Of a stretch of 15,000 bases of DNA, positions 8,309 through 15,000 are shown piece after piece. Numbering within the stretch: the first letter of the stretch is position 1; each line of letters starts with the position of its first letter. Source of the DNA: Anaeromyces robustus (lineage: Eukaryota; Neocallimastigomycota; Neocallimastigomycetes; Neocallimastigales; Neocallimastigaceae); NCBI GenBank assembly GCA_002104895.1, contig MCFG01000179.1, forward strand, positions 107,501-122,500, written 5' to 3'. Under the pieces are notes generated by a model, which did no database searches, was not told the origin of the DNA, and saw only the letters and a list, made by a program, of their open reading frames with translations. The translations under genes were made by a program, and so were the position numbers.

Positions 8309-8703
8309 ACTGATATGATTCTGTATAATGAACAAAAAATTTAATTATTAAATTCAATTAGTTTTATATAAATGCTTATAATACATAAATTAAAGCATAT
8401 ATATATTCATTATAATATTTTATATTAATATTATTATATTATTTATTATTACTAAGTTAAATCTCTTTTTTAATTTTTTCATTTTACTTTGTTTTTCCAT
8501 AATATTTATTACCTTTAGTAATTAAAAAAATCTAATAAAACTATTTTTTTCTCCAAATCATTAAAAATGAAAAAAAATTTTTTTCTTTACTAAAAATGGT
8601 TTTAAAAATTTAATAAGTTTCATTTTTTTTTGTATTAAATATTTGAAAACATTACTATTTTAAAGTTAATGATTAAAAAAATATATATATAAAGTTAGTT
8701 TTT
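8309..8703. other. AT-rich gap with no gene
   Basis: Only A/T runs and short stop-ridden frames were seen. No splice-bounded coding block, RNA gene or notable repeat was found. Confidence 0.6.
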
Positions 8704-8836
8704 AAAAACGACTCAAAGCCTAAAATTCACTCGAACCCAAAATCTGAGGAATGCTAGTTTGAATATTAGAGGCTTTCTTAAATAACTCATGAAAAATCAC
8801 TTTCAAATTCTGGATTATAGAAATATCTATTATTAA
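8704..8836 (+). pseudogene. G+C-richer island, possible LINE endonuclease start or LRR exon relic
   Basis: This 130-bp patch has a base composition unlike its surroundings. On the plus strand one frame (8705-8785) reads FTRTQNLRNASLNIRGFLK then TAA, and continues in the same frame with LMKNHFQILDYRNIYY to 8836. The NIRG and LxxxNIxxL pattern resembles the start of a non-LTR retrotransposon endonuclease. On the minus strand a block behind TTTTTAATAATAG starts like an LRR exon (YFYNPEFESDFS) but meets TGA and TAA; another minus frame reads FKKASNIQTSIPQILGSSEF. AAAGCCT (8715-8721) and AGGCTTT (8770-8776) can form a stem, so a small RNA is a third option. None is proven. Confidence 0.3.
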
Positions 8837-8920
8837 AAATATATAAATAAATTAATATTAAAATTTTTAAAATACTATAATAATAAAGAAAAAAAAAAAA
8901 AAAAACTGAAAATAATTTAC

Positions 8921-9714
8921 AATTCTTTAAGATTTGGTAAAGCAATTATTTCTTTCATATTATCATTAGAAAGGTAAGTATATTGAATATTTCTATGATA
9001 TAAATAATAATTTTTAAAAAAATTATATTAATAAATAATTTTAATAATGAATATAATATTAAAAAGTATATATAAATATATGGATAATAAAAAAAAATAA
9101 TAAATTAATAAAATATTTTATTACAATCTTTCCAATTTGTTTAAACCACTGAGAATACCCTTTTCAATATGACCTTTATAACTATGAATAGTTCTATTTA
9201 ATTATAAATAATGATAAAAAAATATTTATAAATATATAAATTATGATATTTTGAATTTGAAATTATATAATAAATATTTATTAAAATAGATTTATATATT
9301 ATTGTTTTATCATTTTATCATTTTATTATATCTAATTGCTTACAAATCCTTTAAGTCATTTAATTTGTTAAGTCTTCCATTGATTTGATGACTATTTAAT
9401 TATATTTATTATTTAATTCATAATTAATAAATAAATAAATAAGTATATACAATTAATTTCTTTTATTAAAAATAAAAATTAATAATAATAAAAAAAATAA
9501 AATAAAATTTATGAAGTATACAGTGTATCAATAGTAGTGTGTGAGAAAATTAAATCGAAATCTTTATCAGCTAAATAAAAATTAGTTACATATCTATTAT
9601 AGCAAAAATGGTTATATAATAATTATATAATTAGCATAATAAAAATTTAATTATATTACTTATATTACTCATATATAATAATATATGTAATGTGATATAA
9701 TAAATTTAATAATA

Positions 9715-9745
<31 letters not shown>

Positions 9746-9931
9746 AAATGAATATTTTAATTAATATTTACAAATAATTAATTTCTCCATTTTCATTAGT
9801 GAAGCAACAACTATATAATCTTCAGGTTCTGGACCAAAATATTTTAAGAGAGTACTACAGGCATCTTTGGCTTGAGTTAGAGTAGCAAGATAAATTAGAA
9901 ATAAAATTTTAATTAAATATTTTTTATACAT
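8921..9931 (-). pseudogene. Secreted leucine-rich-repeat protein gene, decayed (long copy)
   Basis: Five exons can be drawn on the minus strand: 9931-9772, 9593-9522, 9391-9344, 9193-9125 and 8992-8921. Exon 1 starts with ATG and a signal peptide (MYKKYLIKILFLIYLATLTQ) and a Cys-containing N-terminal cap. The later exons each hold one LRR of 23-24 residues (e.g. VTNFYLADKDFDLIF, HSYKGHIEKGILSGLNKL, QYTYLSNDNMKEIIALPNL) between introns that all break the final Leu codon in phase 2 (TT|G or CT|G). Two lesions are visible. Exon 1 is two bases too long: an extra TA in TATATA (near 9822) shifts the CC-FTNENGEINYL cap out of frame. Exon 3 has lost 27 bp compared with the short copy. No intact downstream exon follows. 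In this fungal group such proteins are secreted or surface-exposed; the ligand is unknown. Confidence 0.65.
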
Positions 9932-10264
9932 TTTTGTAATTTCTAATTAATAAAATTCTTATATATTATAATTTTTTCTCTATTTTTTATTTTTATTTTT
10001 TAATTTTTTTTATTTTTTTTTTTTTGATTATTATTTATAATTATTACTGTAATTATTTTTTTATTTTTTTACTTTTTTTTTTTTTTTTATTTTTTTATTT
10101 TTTTATTTTTTTTTTTTTTATTTTTTTATTTTTTTATTTTTTTATTTTTTTTTTTTTTTTTTTTTTTATTTTTTTATTTTTTTATTTTTTTTTTTTTTTT
10201 TATTTTTTTATTTTTTTATTTTTTCAATTTTGTATTTATTTTTTTTATTTTTTATTTTTTATTC
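9932..10264 (-). promoter_or_regulatory. T-rich array upstream of the LRR gene
   Basis: From 10064 to about 10260 the plus strand is almost only T with single A's at 7-9 base intervals (TTTTTTTA units, longer T runs at 10090 and 10147). In the sense of the LRR gene this is a poly(dA) array starting some 35 bases before the start codon and extending about 330 bases. It could be the promoter's nucleosome-free tract or merely a microsatellite. The long hydrophobic open frame across it is an artefact of TTT and TTA codons. Confidence 0.4.
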
Positions 10265-10501
10265 ATTTAATTTAAATTTAATAAAAATGCAAAAGAATTC
10301 TTTGCAAATAAATTTTATATATATTTTTTATTAATTAATTATTAATAAAAATTAACCCTTACTCCCAAACTATACTAATCCTTACTCATTAATATAAAAA
10401 TAAAGCATAAAAGACTTTTTTATTAATTTAATTATAAATATCAAAAGAAAATGAATAATCATGATTAATAATGTTTGTAAAGTGAAAAAAAAAAAGAAAA
10501 C
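10265..10501. other. Intergenic gap between two decayed genes
   Basis: Nothing coding was seen. It contains a 12-bp palindrome AAAGAATTCTTT inside TGCAAAAGAATTCTTTGCA (10288-10306) and, on the minus strand, two near-copies of a 12-mer, GAGTAAGGATTA and GAGTAAGGGTTA, 23 bases apart (10353-10390). Confidence 0.5.
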
Positions 10502-11088
10502 TCATAATTTTGTTTTCCATTTCATATAAGTACTTGTTTCATCTTCTCTTCCTCTTTTTCTATTAATTAAAATAGAAGCAGGTCTTTCTTCTTGATTTTC
10601 TTCTTGGTTGCTTGCTATTTCCTTTCCTTATATTTTAATTTATTTTATTTAAAAAATTAAAAGAATATTTAAAAAATTAAAAGAATATTTAATTTTTTAA
10701 ATATTCTTTTAACAGGAGTTGATAGTATCACTTCATTATCTGGTTCTAGTGTTAAAGCTCTTTTTCTTTTTTGAATTGGTATTTGTGGTACTAGTATTTT
10801 AACTTCCTTTTCTTGAGTACTTAAAACAGGAGTATGTTTTAATTCATTATATTAATCTCTTGGTTTTAATTTAATTACTTTTGATACATTTAGTACTAAA
10901 TATCAAGTTTTATTATATTTAACATTTTCAATTTCAAAACGTACAATTACTCTATTTGTAATTTCATATTCTTTTACGTATTTTTAGTAAAAAATAACAG
11001 CTTTGTTATTATGAAAAGTGATATTTTATAAAAGTTTAGAAGTTCATATTACTAATCTATTAGAACTAGTAACAAAAACAATAAACAT
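10502..11088 (-). pseudogene. Unidentified basic protein, broken gene (long copy)
   Basis: One minus-strand frame can be followed from an ATG at 11088 to TAA at 10671-10669, and a second block follows from about 10626 (after AAG) to TGA at 10504-10502. The first block includes KEYEITNRVIVRFEIENV, VSKVIKLKPRD, KEVKILVPQIPIQKRKRA, LTLEPDNEVILSTPVKR and IFKKLN. The second has ASNQEENQEERPASILIN, RKRGREDETSTY and ends MKWKTKL. In-frame stops occur after RLVI, SKLL, VIFY, NKT and KPRD. The NKT stop is a Cys codon (TGT) in the short copy, so that one is recent; the KPRD stop is shared. The basic runs KRKR and RKRGR look like nuclear localisation signals, and STPVKR/SSPVKR like proline-directed kinase sites. 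No family is recognised. Confidence 0.5.
10651..10712. repeat. 16-bp perfect hairpin preceded by a 20-nt tandem duplication
   Basis: 10677-10692 and 10697-10712 are exact reverse complements around TTTT, as at 463-498. In this copy the unit AAAAAATTAAAAGAATATTT is duplicated in tandem (10651-10690); the short copy has it once. Expansion of one hairpin arm by slippage is the simplest reading. Confidence 0.8.
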
Positions 11089-11428
11089 TTTTATATGTAT
11101 TTATATTTTATATGAATAATAAAATAATTTTTAAATATAATATTTTTTTATTTTGAATATCTTTTTTAAATTATGCTTTTCAATAAGGAATAAAACTACT
11201 TTAATAATACCGTCTTTTATTATTTTTTTTTAAAAAAGATTAATGAAGAATAATTATTATAAACTTTAATTATAATAATAAATATTTATTAACAATATTA
11301 AATTTATTAATAATTTTAAAAATTAATATTAATAAAAAAAATTAAAAAAAATAAAATTTTTTTTATTTATAAAAATCAAAATGTCATTTTAAAAGTTAAA
11401 TTCAAACAATTTAAAATAAAATGTAAAA
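11089..11428. other. Spacer between divergent broken genes
   Basis: This is the interval between the start of the unidentified protein (minus) and the ankyrin gene (plus), so it should hold both promoters. It is A/T-rich with no distinct motif. A single sequence like one end of the 8213-8308 element lies at 11181-11197. Almost all of this spacer is missing from the short copy. Confidence 0.4.
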
Positions 11429-11458
11429 TTGAAGAAAATTGAAGAAAATTGAAGAAAA
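11429..11458. repeat. 10-nt tandem repeat TTGAAGAAAA, three copies
   Basis: Three exact tandem units lie 48-77 bases upstream of the ankyrin gene's ATG. They are absent from the short copy because the 503-nt deletion removed them. Confidence 0.85.
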
Positions 11459-11505
11459 TAAAAAGGAAACCCTTTTGTTAATTGAAAAATAAAAAGATAA
11501 AAAGA

Positions 11506-12383
11506 ATGATAATAAAAAAAGTTAAAAATGTATTTAAAATAAAACAAAATAAATTAATTCAATCCTATTTGAATGCTATTGATAATAAAAATAAAAATGA
11601 AATAAAACAATTAACAATTAAAAAAGTGATGAAAATAAAATTGAAAAAGATATTTTTTACATATTGTACAATAATTATAAATTAAGTAATGAAAGACTAT
11701 TATTTATAATAGAAAATTGTACTTCTTATTTAAATATTTCTTCTCGCTTAATAACAACATTGATGGAAGATAATAACAAAAAATTATTAGAAACTATTTT
11801 TAAAAAGCATTTAAAATTCTTTGATAATGAAATGATAATCAACCTCCTTGTTTCATATAAAAATAAAATACCAATATCAAACTCTGATTTATATGAACAA
11901 ATTAATAATGATAAATATAAATTATCAACAGAATTAAAAGAAGATTTTGAAAAATATGATAGTTCATATTATTTATTTAATGTTTGTTTACTTGGAAATG
12001 AATCTATGGTTAAATATTTAGTAGAACATGGAGCAGATATAAATTATGAAAATAAATTGGGTGTTACCCCAATATTAAATGCCTGTTTGAGTAAAAATTT
12101 ACATTTTGTAGAATATTTAGTTAGTCTTAGAGCAGATATAAATAAAGGAAGCATTGATGGTTTAACACCATTATTTAATGCCTGTTATAATGGAAATGAA
12201 AATATAGTAAAATATTTAGTAAAACATGGAACATATATAAATAAAAAAGATAAAAATGATGTGACACCATTATTTAGTGCTTGTTTGAGTGGAAATGAAA
12301 ATCTAGTAAAATATTTAGTAGAACATGGAGCGGATATAAATAAAGAAAATAAAGATGATAAAACACCATTATTTTTTTTTTAA
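11506..12383 (+). pseudogene. Ankyrin-repeat protein gene, frameshifted and truncated (long copy)
   Basis: Ankyrin repeats are protein-binding modules. The start is taken at ATG 11506 (MIIKKVKNVFKIKQNKLIQS); the frame is open back to a TTG at 11482. The N-terminal part is then thrown out of frame by two extra A's in the run 11620-11625. The short copy has four A's there and reads on in frame. With those two bases discounted the length is exactly 292 codons including stop. After the shift the frame continues through an alpha-helical N-terminal region (MYNNYKLSNERLLFIIEN, IFKKHLKFFDNEMIINLL) and four ankyrin repeats of about 33 residues, e.g. NENIVKYLVKHGTYIN and NENLVKYLVEHGADIN. The fifth repeat stops after TPLF, where a T run gives FFF and TAA. 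Related family members have longer arrays, so it is cut short. The tail is replaced by the LINE-containing insert. Confidence 0.8.
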
Positions 12384-12963
12384 CATATTTATTATAAATT
12401 GTTAAAATTTACTCAATATTTAATTTATTTATCAAAAATAATCACCATAAAATATTATAAAATATGATAAAATATAATAAAATATGATACTAAAATGTAA
12501 TGTGACTCGTCACTACATATAGTATATTGAGTTAATGTGACTATCATTATTTATATTATATATATATATATGTAATATTATATTTCTTAACACTCTCCCT
12601 TGAATCTAATTTCATTATTTTTAATGGTATAATTTAGATTTAAATAAAATTCAAAAAGATAATGTACAATGTACAATTAAAGTAATATATATATAAATAA
12701 ATATTATCCTATTATCCTATTAATTATAATAAGCTAAAATTTAGTATTATGGTGTTTTACCATTTTTATTTTCTTTACTTTAGTAGATATTTATAGTAAA
12801 TTGATATGTCATTATTATAATCCATTTATATTGTATGAATGTTTTGATTTATTTTAACCATTTACTAATATTGTGTAGTAGTAATAAATTAAGTATGCAT
12901 TCCAACATATTTGTTTTAACATTAAATTATTATTCCATATTTATTTAAAGTTTAACTATCATA
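12384..12963. other. AT-rich insert region between the ankyrin break and the LINE relic
   Basis: No gene was seen. It contains the possible LTR at 12496-12592, short direct repeats of AAAATATGATAAAATATAAT around 12450-12490, and a doubled TGTACAATG near 12663. It has no counterpart in the short copy. Confidence 0.5.
12496..12592 (+). mobile_element. Possible small solo LTR
   Basis: A 97-bp stretch begins TGT and ends ACA (TTCTTAACA), carries the short palindrome GTGACTCGTCAC at 12502-12513 and a TATATATATA box-like stretch near its 3' side. The layout fits a small copia-type LTR. Against it, no target-site duplication and no second LTR were seen. Confidence 0.2.
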
Positions 12964-13624
12964 TTGCCCTTTCGAATAAAAAGACATAATTATTTGGTCG
13001 TAATACTTAGGGCAAGATGTAGATATAAAATTGATACTAGAGTTGCTAAAGCTGCTAAAATGATTAATAATTCTTGTCCTAATTATGATTCATGCTGTTT
13101 TCATTGTGACAATTATCAAAGAATTGAGTATTGGTTTATTAATTGCTTACTATTTAAAAATCTTCGTATTAACCATTCCTCCGTTCTAGATAGAAACTTT
13201 TTTTATTTTTTAGATAGTCTTTTTAATAGTTTATTAGTGACCAATGATAACTCTATGTAGATAATAAAATTAATAATGTTAAGGGTTATAAAAATAGTTC
13301 TAATAATAGGATCAATAGTATATGTAATATTGATATTTTAGGAAATAGAAAAATTGTTAATAGGTATCGAATTTATATATTTTTGATTAGTGAAAGAGAA
13401 TTTTTAGTGAAAGAAGTAACAATTATCCATACAAAAAGGAATGGAGATGCTTGTTTAAGTGTCAGACTGAGTCTGGTACATATTCAAAATCTCCATTCTT
13501 ATTGCGATCTGCGGCTCTATTGAATGATATCATACTTGTTATTTGTAAAAGACAACATATATTTTGTTCAATAAATTCAAAACCAACCTTTCCAGGAACA
13601 TCAATGCTGATAACCCTAGCCTAG
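12964..13624 (+). pseudogene. Non-LTR retrotransposon (LINE) 3' coding relic
   Basis: This is the C-terminal end of a LINE reverse-transcriptase polyprotein in three reading frames. Frame one (12964-13260, no ATG start) reads RHNYLVVILRARC, YKIDTRVAKAAKMINNSCPN and then CDNYQRIEYWFINCLLF, which matches the C-terminal CPxC...H....C zinc-knuckle region of LINEs such as R1/Jockey-like types. The expected His before WF is Tyr (TAT for CAT), so the knuckle is damaged. Frame two (13260-13523) continues with NRYRIYIFLISEREFLVKEV. Frame three (about 13463-13624) reads SKSPFLLRSAALLNDIILVI, like the final helix region of such ORFs, and ends at TAG. The upstream endonuclease and polymerase parts are absent, as expected for a 5'-truncated insertion. 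G+C is higher than in the surroundings, which suggests a recent arrival. Confidence 0.7.
13439..13498 (+). repeat. Nested hairpin in the LINE 3' part
   Basis: GAATGGAGAT (13439-13448) pairs exactly with ATCTCCATTC (13489-13498). Inside it CAGAC (13463-13467) and GTCTG (13471-13475) form a second stem with a 3-base loop. It sits just before the last coding frame of the LINE relic. Confidence 0.7.
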
Positions 13625-13704
13625 TAGGGCAAATGCCGATCCTATTACCGACCCAAGTAGTATAGGATAGACCAATTTTACTTTAATTCCATATGTAGAA
13701 TTAA
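13614..13704 (+). other. Hairpin cluster at the LINE 3' end
   Basis: Three successive stems lie at the stop codon and in the likely 3' untranslated region: CCCTA (13614-13618) with TAGGG (13625-13629), TCCTAT (13640-13645) with ATAGGA (13662-13667), and TTAATTC (13683-13689) with GAATTAA (13698-13704). Many LINEs use 3' RNA structure for reverse-transcriptase recognition. That role is inferred from position. Confidence 0.4.
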
Positions 13705-14071
13705 GGGCTAGTATGTATTTATTATTTATACATATTATTATACTACTTTTCTCCCCTCCTCTATAATGTTTAACTGGTTTTTATATTTTTTAGTATCATT
13801 TTTTTTATTATGCGTTTTTTTATGATTCATGTATATTAATATTTAAATTCAATAAGGATTATGTACGAATTGTGTGTTATAAAAAAATTTGGTCGAAATA
13901 TTAATTTCAAATACGGTTTTAATCTATGACAGAATTTCAGTATTATGATATAAGACGAGTTCTTCAATATTAATGATATATAAATTAATATTCTTACTTC
14001 AAAATATTTATTTTAAATTAATTAATTTTGACCATTTATATGTATATCAGAAATATATAAGAATTGTATAA
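13705..14071. other. Gap between the LINE relic and the ankyrin fragment
   Basis: No gene was seen. A pyrimidine stretch, TTTTCTCCCCTCCTCT, at 13747-13762 is the last clearly non-A/T sequence and may mark the LINE 3' end. No poly(A) tail or target duplication could be fixed. Confidence 0.45.
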
Positions 14072-14364
14072 TTTGAAATAATGAGATGATAATCAACCTA
14101 CTTGTTTTATATAATAATAAAATACCAATATCAAACTCTGATTTATATGAATAAATTAATAATGATAAATATAAATTATCAACATAATTAAAAGAAGATT
14201 TTGAAAAAAATAATAGTTCATATTATTTATTTAATGCTTGCACTAATAAAAATGAAACTATTGTAAAACATTTAGTAGAACATGGTGCAGTTATAAATAA
14301 AGAAAATAATGATGGTATAACACCGATATTTAATGCCTGTTCAAATTTTAAATTAAAAATTTAA
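14072..14364 (+). pseudogene. Second ankyrin gene fragment
   Basis: This is a partial paralogue of 11830-12060 in the same orientation. It reads IPISNSDLYE, stop, INNDKYKLST, stop, LKEDFEKNNSSYYLFNAC, NETIVKHLVEHGAVIN, KENNDGITPIFNACSNF, and then TAA at 14362-14364. The first stop (14152-14154) is TAA where the other copy has CAA (Gln). The second (14185-14187) is TAA where the other has GAA (Glu). The 5' end begins abruptly near 14072 with a two-base difference in TTTGAAATAATGAG. Only one full ankyrin repeat and the start of another remain. The same 3' boundary (FNACSNF followed by the T tract) is found in the short copy at about 1045. Confidence 0.8.
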
Positions 14365-14388
14365 ATATAATTATAATTTTAATTTATA

Positions 14389-14390
<2 letters not shown>

Positions 14391-14419
<29 letters not shown>
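14391..14419. repeat. Poly(T) tract, 29 nt
   Basis: The tract lies after TTTATATC and before AAAAAATTACATTTCCC, in the same position as the 35-T tract at 1089-1123. The sequence on to 14881 is the non-coding tail shared with the short copy. Confidence 0.9.
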
Positions 14420-14425
<6 letters not shown>

Positions 14426-15000
14426 TTACATTTCCCATTAATAAAAATTTTTAAAACAATATTTATTATATTATATGTTTTTATTACAATGGATGTCACC
14501 TTAAACTTAATATAAAATATATGAATGAATTGAATAAATTAAATAAATTATAATAATAAATATATTATATATAAATATATTATATATTATATATTATATA
14601 TATTGTACCATTATAATATTATAATACTTACAAAAAATTTTATTTTCTTATTTTTTATATTAATTAAATTAACTTCTTTTAAAAAACTTATTTAATCTTA
14701 TTTATTAGAATAATAGAAACTTCTAAAATAACATTTATATTTATAAATAAATCTCTTTTTAGACTTATTAAATTTTATTACATGTTACATAATTTTTGAT
14801 TCATTACCATTTTAAATGTTTTTTATAAGCATTATGTTTTTTTTTTTATATATATATATTTAATATTACTATTACTATTATTTTAATTTTAATACATTTA
14901 GGAAACTTACGGATTAATTTATTATTAAAATTTATTATAACATTTTTTTATAAATCAGAATTTAATGGAATTCTATAATATCTATAATTATAAAATACAT

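Larger units (their letters stand above)
9117..14881 (+). repeat. Long copy of the duplicated segment (partner 1-1701)
   Basis: Direct repeat of the segment at the start of the window, here with the full content between the matching blocks. The extra DNA not seen in the short copy is 9431-10563 (5' part of the LRR gene and a T-rich array), 11001-11496, and 11718-14300 (most of the ankyrin gene, the LINE relic and part of the second ankyrin fragment). The two copies face the same way and flank the M13 gene, with about 9.1 kb between equivalent points. Confidence 0.9.

Noticed and set aside
10024-10275. Plus-strand open frame encoding a Phe/Leu/Tyr-only protein
   Set aside because: It is a translation of a T-rich microsatellite.
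10353-10390. Telomere-like motif (minus strand GGATTAG and GGGTTAA)
   Set aside because: There are only two imperfect occurrences with no tandem TTAGGG array. It is more likely a short chance duplication.
12496-12592. Complete LTR retrotransposon
   Set aside because: There is one candidate LTR only, with no partner, no target duplication and no gag-pol coding. It is kept only as a low-confidence solo LTR.
1-14881. Repeat-induced point mutation as the cause of the stop codons
   Set aside because: Some stops fit C-to-T change (CAA to TAA), but others need transversions (GAA to TAA at 14185, AGA to TGA at 978) or are slippage frameshifts. General A/T drift and decay explain the mix as well.
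1-15000. CRISPR array, prokaryotic operon or ribosome-binding sites
   Set aside because: The introns, signal-peptide exon structure and composition are eukaryotic. The tandem repeats lack regular unique spacers.

Overview
The window looks like a nuclear contig from an anaerobic gut fungus (Neocallimastigomycota, the Neocallimastix/Piromyces/Anaeromyces group). Intergenic DNA is almost pure A/T with long homopolymers and A/T microsatellites. Genes stand out as islands of higher G+C, with short A/T-rich introns. The gene types also fit: a secreted M13 peptidase, leucine-rich-repeat (LRR) genes with one repeat per exon, and ankyrin genes with GNENIVKYLVEHGADIN-type repeats. Another very AT-rich eukaryote, such as a dictyostelid, is less likely. 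The assignment is inference.

Only one gene appears intact. It is a six-exon neprilysin-like zinc metallopeptidase on the minus strand (7016 down to 3971) with a signal peptide, HELSH and GENIADNGG zinc-site motifs and the family C-terminus. Its second exon is only 13 nt long, so no ORF search would find it.

The rest is a graveyard of duplicated and decayed sequence. A segment at 9117-14881 has a direct, colinear but much shorter copy at 1-1701. The long copy carries, in order, a decayed secreted LRR gene (minus), an unidentified basic protein gene (minus, broken), an ankyrin gene (plus, frameshifted), a non-LTR retrotransposon (LINE) 3' relic and a second ankyrin fragment. The short copy equals the long one minus three internal blocks (1136, 503 and 2590 nt). 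Each junction lies on a short shared motif (TAA, ATAA, AGAAAAT), which suggests microhomology-mediated deletion. Conversely, the long copy has lost 27 bp inside an LRR exon that the short copy keeps.

Between the M13 gene and the long copy (7016-8920) there is no convincing gene. This stretch holds a 22-nt tandem repeat in the M13 upstream region, two elements with perfect 22-bp inverted ends (7416-7699 and 8213-8308, possible MITEs) and a small G+C-richer island (8704-8836) that may be a LINE or LRR relic. Region 1702-3970 is mostly A/T repeats, with one isolated LRR exon (2342-2407), a weak plus-strand coding relic and a 51-bp hairpin. No rRNA, recognisable tRNA, CRISPR array or complete transposon was seen.
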